Shown here piece after piece: positions 61,164 through 64,000 of a DNA stretch of 64,000 nucleotides. The notes under the pieces are model-generated. The model saw only the letters and a list, made by a program, of their open reading frames with translations. It was not told the DNA's origin and made no database searches. Source of the stretch: Acanthosepion lycidas (lineage: Eukaryota; Mollusca; Cephalopoda; Sepiida; Sepiidae); assembly GCA_963932145.1 (NCBI GenBank), contig OZ010616.1, forward strand, positions 50,414,272 through 50,478,271, written 5' to 3'. A program made the translations under genes and the position numbers. Position 1 is the stretch's first letter. Each line of letters opens with the position of its first letter.

Positions 61164-63560
61164 CTGGTACTTTTTGTATCATATGTAAAACTACTAAAAC
61201 TCTTCAGACAGATTTTCGTATTTTCTCTTGTACAAACTTATGTCTTTGTCTAATTACTGTCCAGTGACAACACTGTGCCACACCTTGTCAAAGGCATTCA
61301 AGATATCTAGGGTGATCACTCTCAGGATGTTTTTTTTATTATCAAGTACTTCACTGATTCTATGTGTGATAATATTTAGTGAAAAACCATACTATTTGTT
61401 GCTCAAGAGTTTTTTTTTGTTGAGGTGCTTAACAACTTTCTTGTTGATGATGGCTTCAAAAAGTTTGATGACATTAAGGCAGCTGATGTGGGTGCTATTG
61501 CAGCAGGACCAATGACTTACCTTGTGTTCTTGCACACAGGTTACACTGGACACCTTCCATTGGCTTGAGAAGCACTTCTTCTTAAGGCAATAATTAAACA
61601 GATTTGGGGATAGTTCTGAGCCAAATCCCTGTAGTTGAGAATAACTACAGAGCTTTTCTTCTGACCCTGTAACCTTTATAGGGTCAAGATTTTTGATAGG
61701 TTTGATAACCTCCAGAACAAATATAGGGATATCAAAATTGTGCTCTATGAGTAGGGGTCAAGTTGTGTGGAACATATAAATGCTACACTGATCTTGGGCA
61801 AGAATATTAATCTTCATGTAAATAATAAAGCTGTCATTTTTAACAAATACTATACTATAATTTATATGTATAATTTTTTATCAATCACTCATTCAATTTT
61901 TTCTTTTGCATTATTTTTCAGATACGTTCTTTTTGTTTGACATCAAATTTGTGAATGATCATTTGTATCAAGTTACCTTATAAATGCATATGTTAAGTTT
62001 AACTCTTAGTTCCAGCAAAACAGACTCTACTGATCAACAGTTTTAACCTCTCAAGTTTGAATCAAAGAAAAGTTTGGTTTAAAGATGTTATGTTTGCAGT
62101 ATGGAATTTTAAATAAATTATATACTTTGTCTACTATTCCTCTTTCATGAGACTTATTTAATTAAGTCAGTTCAAATTTTGTTTGGGATGAAAGTGTTGT
62201 ACTCATTCTTTTCAAATTGTGGCTGGTTAATTTTCTATCTTAAACAATATAAGAGTTTATTTTCAATGCAATATCTAAACGAACTTGTATGTATAAAATT
62301 TTATGAAAAATATTTTTTATATTTAATGTTTCACTTTAATCCTACTAATGAGTGAGTTCACTCTTTCTTATTTGATGTTGACCATTCTTGTTAGTGTTAA
62401 AAAACGCTCTTCTCCTGATCCCTAAATCTCTTAACCATTTCATTATTATAGGTAAAGATTGTATAACTAAAAGTTTATTGGAATTTATGATCATTGAAAG
62501 CTATTTCATTCATGGTTATGATGATAACAATAATGATAATAATAATAATAATAATCATTTATGGAATTAAAAAGGAAAAAAAAGTAGCATAGTACTTATT
62601 AAAAAAAACAAAAAATCTGGTTGGGCCAATTTATGTATGGATTATACCTAAGATCAGTGCAGTATTTATTAACACAACTTTGGCTTCAGTTCTTTGTGGG
62701 TCATATTATTGTATTTATACACAATATAATTTGGGGTTTGAAGGAGGAAAATCTATGAAAATATGGTATCTAATAATTTTTCTTTGTACTGATTTTTTTA
62801 GTGAATGAAGAGTTAATCCAAGTTTAATTTCTTTAGTAATGTTTCAGAAAACTTTCCTAATCCTCAGCATGTCTTGCCATTTTGTTTTGTTCTACATTTC
62901 TGAAGCATTAGACCTATTAACATGATTGTTACTATAGTTTTAATTGACCATTTATTAACAGTAGAAAATATAATACATAAATCACATAACAAATACTATG
63001 TCTTTTTTTTTTTTTTTTTTCTTACATTGTGTCCATCAGAAGCATCAAGTATTGAGTTATTGGCACAGTTCAACAAGTCTGATCAGTCTGGAGAAATCAA
63101 ATCATTTCTTTTGCCTTCAACGACTGCCAGTATACCCACCACTACGACCACCACTACCATTACAACCAACACCACTTCTACAGCTACTTCTACTACTACT
63201 ACCACTGCCATTGTTGCATCTTCAACTGTCACTTCTACAGTGTCTACTGCAGATATCAGTGCTGCTGAAGATTTTGAAAAAATAAAGAGCAAGTTGCTTG
63301 AACAATCCAAAAAGGGTTGGACTTTGAAAGAAGCTGAGGATTTGACTATTGCTCAATTGTTCTTAATATTTGGTAAGGAAGAACTTATTAGGTTGGAGTA
63401 TGATTGGTCAAAGACGTCTCCTGATTCAAAAGAGGAGCTCTATGATTGTTATACAATCATTAATAGATTACGAAGACTTGTTCATTTGGCAACAATGGAA
63501 TTTACAGATTATGTAAAAGTGAAAGCACCAAAGTCAAATGAAAAGCCAAAATCTGGAAAG
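45069..63560 (+). CDS. CRAMP1: CRAMP1/cramped-like SANT-domain chromatin protein, exons 1-10, 3' end beyond window
   Basis: Ten exons join in phase into 595 open codons: 45069-45136, 45846-46228, 50480-50577, 51942-52095, 52723-52794, 55302-55350, 57745-57830, 59330-59532, 60459-60609, 63040-63560. Seen: a Ser/Thr/Asn-rich start, a basic KRLKRE stretch near residue 140, a SANT/Myb-like domain at about residues 166-230 (W166, W169, F177-F178, then KNKEQVRHFYYRTW), a conserved region through about residue 421, a Thr-rich linker (about 450-491), and a second conserved block (about 514-544, ending LEYDW). This order matches animal Cramped/CRAMP1. Known of the family: a nuclear Polycomb-group modifier in Drosophila, needed for linker histone H1 gene expression. 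Human CRAMP1 is about 1,270 residues, so roughly half is here. The start ATG has an in-frame stop 31 bases upstream (45036-45038). Exon 8 has a weak donor (GTATCC). The identity is very likely; exon 1 and the exact start are less certain. Confidence 0.93.
45846..46228 (+). CDS. CRAMP1: CRAMP1 exon 2, low-complexity N-terminal region
   Basis: It begins after a TTGCAG acceptor and ends at a GTAAGT donor. It encodes about 128 residues rich in Ser, Thr and Asn, then a basic stretch (KRLKRE) followed by SPPGSPAKK, plausibly a nuclear localisation and phosphorylation region as in other Cramped proteins. The open frame extends upstream of the acceptor, so an alternative start inside the intron cannot be excluded. 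A run of 22 A follows the donor. Confidence 0.85.
46557..46720 (+). mobile_element. Short SINE with inverted ends, in CRAMP1 intron 2
   Basis: TAGTGGATAC at 46557-46566 and its complement at 46711-46720 enclose a good B box (GGTTCGAATCC, near 46583), then AGAGGACAC, a run of T, GCAGGCTGGTAGACG and TACTGTTTAAAATACAG. The last blocks match the SINEs at 16.9 and 36.8 kb. The A box is lost. Confidence 0.65.
47135..47164. repeat. Poly-T tract, example of about a dozen in CRAMP1 introns
   Basis: Thirty T. Others of 18-32 T lie at 47303-47331, 48900-48926, 50754-50781, 50939-50968, 52686-52713, 55237-55264, 55616-55633, 58845-58876, 61041-61066, 61134-61163 and 63003-63020. Confidence 0.95.
49955..50075 (+). 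mobile_element. SINE tail fragment in CRAMP1 intron 2
   Basis: GATAAAGGGCTCAATTTATA, then CC(T)AATGAAGG and ACAACTGAAAT resemble the tail at 58448-58535 (GATAAAGGGTTCAGTTCAAA, CTGATGAAGG, ACAGCTGAAAT). Confidence 0.5.
50480..50577 (+). CDS. CRAMP1: CRAMP1 exon 3, start of SANT domain
   Basis: Acceptor TTTTTAAG, donor GTAATC; phase 1 in, phase 0 out. It encodes the first SANT helix with the tryptophans of WELW and the DEKSTFFQAL segment typical of Cramped. Confidence 0.93.
50625..50703. mobile_element. 79-bp palindromic mariner MITE, MADE1-like
   Basis: It starts TTAGGTTGGTGCAAAAATAA and ends with the complement TTAATTTTGCACCAACCTAA, flanked by TA (50623-50624 and 50704-50705). It is a near-complete hairpin. 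The ends are of the type known from the Hsmar1/MADE1 mariner group. It lies 48 bp after CRAMP1 exon 3, in intron 3. Confidence 0.93.
51942..52095 (+). CDS. CRAMP1: CRAMP1 exon 4, core of SANT domain
   Basis: Acceptor TTTGTTTAG, donor GTAAGT; phase 0 in, phase 1 out. It contains helices 2 and 3, including CGRNFDAI and the recognition-helix signature KNKEQVRHFYYRTWHKISKY, the most diagnostic part of the family. Confidence 0.96.
52334..52573 (-). repeat. Two tandem copies of a 120-bp SINE-tail unit in CRAMP1 intron 4
   Basis: TTCTATCTGAATTTC(T/C)(T)AGATGAGG starts units 120 bp apart, each continuing TGTTACTATTATACA(C/T)TGATTCA and TTTCCTCA(T/A)CTTTGTTGTC. The minus strand (GACAACAAAGATGAGG) resembles the end of the SINE at 58540-58560. 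Confidence 0.75.
52723..52794 (+). CDS. CRAMP1: CRAMP1 exon 5
   Basis: The acceptor AATTTCAG follows a run of 28 T; donor GTAAGT. It encodes LEVYGLIHYGEMRKRLGG, which follows SANT in Cramped proteins. Phase 1 in, phase 1 out. Confidence 0.93.
53200..54700 (+). pseudogene. LINE RT C-terminal half in CRAMP1 intron 5, broken
   Basis: Readable in changing frames: WFDKVKLSADLKNNLHSVVN, VNFNMSEMKLLCFN, ANLQESESL, LLGLMFSFDMSWN, then RRICNVIDPDLASQLQSLSH, FYKYFHGNCSDEF and LNAMSIV-type ending. The order matches the LINE at 12140-13322. Many stops. It is in the same orientation as CRAMP1. Confidence 0.85.
55302..55350 (+). CDS. CRAMP1: CRAMP1 exon 6, 49-bp microexon-sized
   Basis: Acceptor TTTCTCTAG, donor GTAAGT. 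It encodes LADKNLHKLNEFIQEG, matching the conserved short segment after exon 5 in this family. Phase 1 in, phase 2 out. Confidence 0.92.
55645..56760 (-). pseudogene. LINE endonuclease region in CRAMP1 intron 6, minus strand, broken
   Basis: On the minus strand: GATYIKVDFPCERYP, FMCFHMVHIHCLSP, then VYHPKDDGIVIIDKIAEKIN and HLSASIHICDEFNIHYEEWL, then DVPFHRNTFWCNKA. This is the order of the AP-endonuclease (EEP) domain of jockey/CR1-type LINEs. The catalytic GDFN motif is read as DEFN. Frames change and no RT motif follows within the fragment. Confidence 0.75.
57745..57830 (+). CDS. CRAMP1: CRAMP1 exon 7
   Basis: Acceptor TTTTTTTAAG, donor GTAAGC. It encodes STLIKVRRKSFRIRTPYCNA and the following ALKKI, equivalent to the family's basic segment ending in a conserved CRALKK-like motif. 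Phase 2 in, phase 1 out. Confidence 0.92.
57980..58150 (-). mobile_element. SINE tail, minus strand, in CRAMP1 intron 7
   Basis: The minus strand reads GATAACAACAACAAAAACGA then GGAAAATATTCA; the + strand at 58536-58570 has GATAACAACAACAAAAATGA then GGATAATAGTCC. So two SINE copies face opposite ways less than 500 bp apart. Confidence 0.6.
58170..58602 (+). mobile_element. tRNA-derived SINE, interrupted by a MITE
   Basis: Pol III A-box-like TAGCCTAATAGG (58179-58190) and B box GAGTTCAATCC (58228-58238), followed by a unique body, GATGAAGG tail and GATAACAACAACAAAAATGA. The mariner MITE at 58303-58382 splits the body. Confidence 0.75.
58303..58382. mobile_element. 80-bp palindromic mariner MITE, second copy, nested in SINE
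   Basis: TTAGGTTGGTGCAAAAATAA continues through TGTCGTTTTCTCACATA and is followed by its complement, with only a few unpaired bases at the centre. TA flanks both sides (58301-58302, 58383-58384). The outer 29 or so bases equal those of 50625-50703; the inner arm is different. Confidence 0.95.
59330..59532 (+). CDS. CRAMP1: CRAMP1 exon 8
   Basis: Acceptor TTTGTGTAG. It encodes an acidic stretch, then VTLELNPKNNSAWLHVQEMA and NPRLRM, a strong Cramped block, ending near KKWKPPHLKL. The donor chosen (GTATCC) is weak but gives phase 0, which the next exon requires. An (ATT)n microsatellite starts 22 bases downstream. Confidence 0.9.
59555..59583. repeat. (ATT)n microsatellite next to exon 8
   Basis: Nine to ten ATT units begin 22 bp after the exon 8 donor. 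Confidence 0.95.
60459..60609 (+). CDS. CRAMP1: CRAMP1 exon 9
   Basis: Acceptor TTGTCCCAG, donor GTATGT; phase 0 in, phase 1 out. It encodes LVLYPHRSSKCYPVSLQAIE and a following DLKLNNYHVN, equivalent to the region after exon 8 where the human protein has a heat-repeat-like hydrophobic segment. Confidence 0.88.
61190..61770 (-). pseudogene. LINE RT fragment in CRAMP1 intron 9, minus strand, broken
   Basis: On the minus strand from about 61700 down: a PELSPxLFNYCLK-like stretch, WKVSSVT, SKLFEAIINKKVVKHLNKK, LLSNKQYGF, then ITLDILNAFDKVWH (RT motif A) near 61285-61325. This is the N-terminal RT region of the same LINE class. Motifs B and C are missing and stops occur. Confidence 0.8.
63040..63560 (+). 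CDS. CRAMP1: CRAMP1 exon 10, Thr-rich linker and second conserved block
   Basis: Acceptor GTCCATCAG after a run of 18 T; donor GTAAAT. It encodes 174 residues: a Thr/Ser-rich linker built from ACN-type codons, then a predicted helix and GWTLKEAEDLTIAQL...LEYDW, a block shared with vertebrate CRAMP1. Phase 0 out. The next exon must lie beyond the window, because nothing after 63560 reads as coding. Confidence 0.92.
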
Positions 63561-64000
63561 GTAAATTTTAATTTATATTTATATTACTTTCTTTGTCTCT
63601 TTTTCTTTTTTTATTTGGGTATTTTTCAAATCCTACATTTAATATTGTCTTAACTTTTTTTAATAGTTTTCTTTCTAATTTATTATATAAAGGACATTAA
63701 AAAAAGGATGTTAACATTTATAAAATTAATTCCAATTTTTCTTCTTTAAAGTTTGTTTTCTTACAGATAATATGGCCAGATATTATTTAGAATATCATCA
63801 TAAGCCTCATTTTTTATTTATAAGATTAGAATGAATTGTATATTAGACACTAGAGATGAAATATCTTGGATAGGTGGCATGGGAAGTGGGATTTACAAAC
63901 CTAACTGATGTCTTTGACATTATGAATGCAATTCTCTCTATACCTTGCCTTATTGTCAAATACGTGGCAGAAATGTTACCATTGATGAACATGTGATGGT

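Noticed and set aside
61922-61981. Possible terminal exon of CRAMP1 after TTTTTCAG at 61920
   Set aside because: It gives 19 codons and a stop in phase, but has no similarity to the family, and the exon at 63040 continues the conserved protein.

Overview
The window looks like a piece of an animal nuclear genome that is A+T-rich, gene-poor and full of repeats. Only one host gene can be read with confidence. It has short exons separated by kilobase introns with canonical splice sites, and it lies at 45.1-63.6 kb on the + strand. Its product is a Cramped/CRAMP1-type SANT-domain chromatin protein, and the gene runs off the right edge. The tRNA-derived SINEs, the decayed jockey/CR1-like LINEs, the RTE- and Penelope-like remnants, the Tc1/mariner and hAT pieces and the long TA/TCTA microsatellites together suggest a lophotrochozoan, most likely a mollusc such as an octopus. 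That taxonomic call is inference; no species marker is visible.

Layout. 1-2 kb: two copies of an LTR-like repeat with a TATA box, plus a GC-rich run of hairpins. 3.1-4.4 kb: TA and TCTA microsatellites around a 26-bp perfect inverted repeat. 4.5-13.5 kb: a mariner fragment, three LINE fragments (one whose 3' tail has become a 185-bp tandem array) and three further tandem arrays (units of about 155, 32 and 128 bp). 14.5-21.5 kb: a possible non-autonomous Helitron-like stretch with strong hairpins, two further LTR-like repeats, a tRNA-like SINE enclosed in 44-bp inverted repeats, and a Tc1 element split by a 522-bp solo LTR. 25.3-35.7 kb: a satellite of about 10.4 kb with units near 90 bp and visible higher-order periods of about 540 and 1079 bp, ending at a hAT-type MITE beyond which degenerate monomers resume. 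36.6-44 kb: MITE/SINE pieces, a Gypsy gag remnant, RTE and Penelope remnants, a second hAT MITE, and another LINE tail. 45-64 kb: CRAMP1 exons 1-10 (595 codons, open throughout when spliced). Its introns carry three LINE remnants on both strands, several SINE pieces, two MADE1-like palindromic mariner MITEs and many T-only tracts.

Every transposase, RT or gag reading frame seen is broken, so no intact mobile-element protein is present. The layered insertions (solo LTR in Tc1, MITE in SINE, hAT MITE in satellite) give a relative order of events. The most unusual structures are the higher-order satellite, the SINE inside terminal inverted repeats, the palindromic MITEs in CRAMP1 introns, and the repeated tandem growth of LINE 3' tails.
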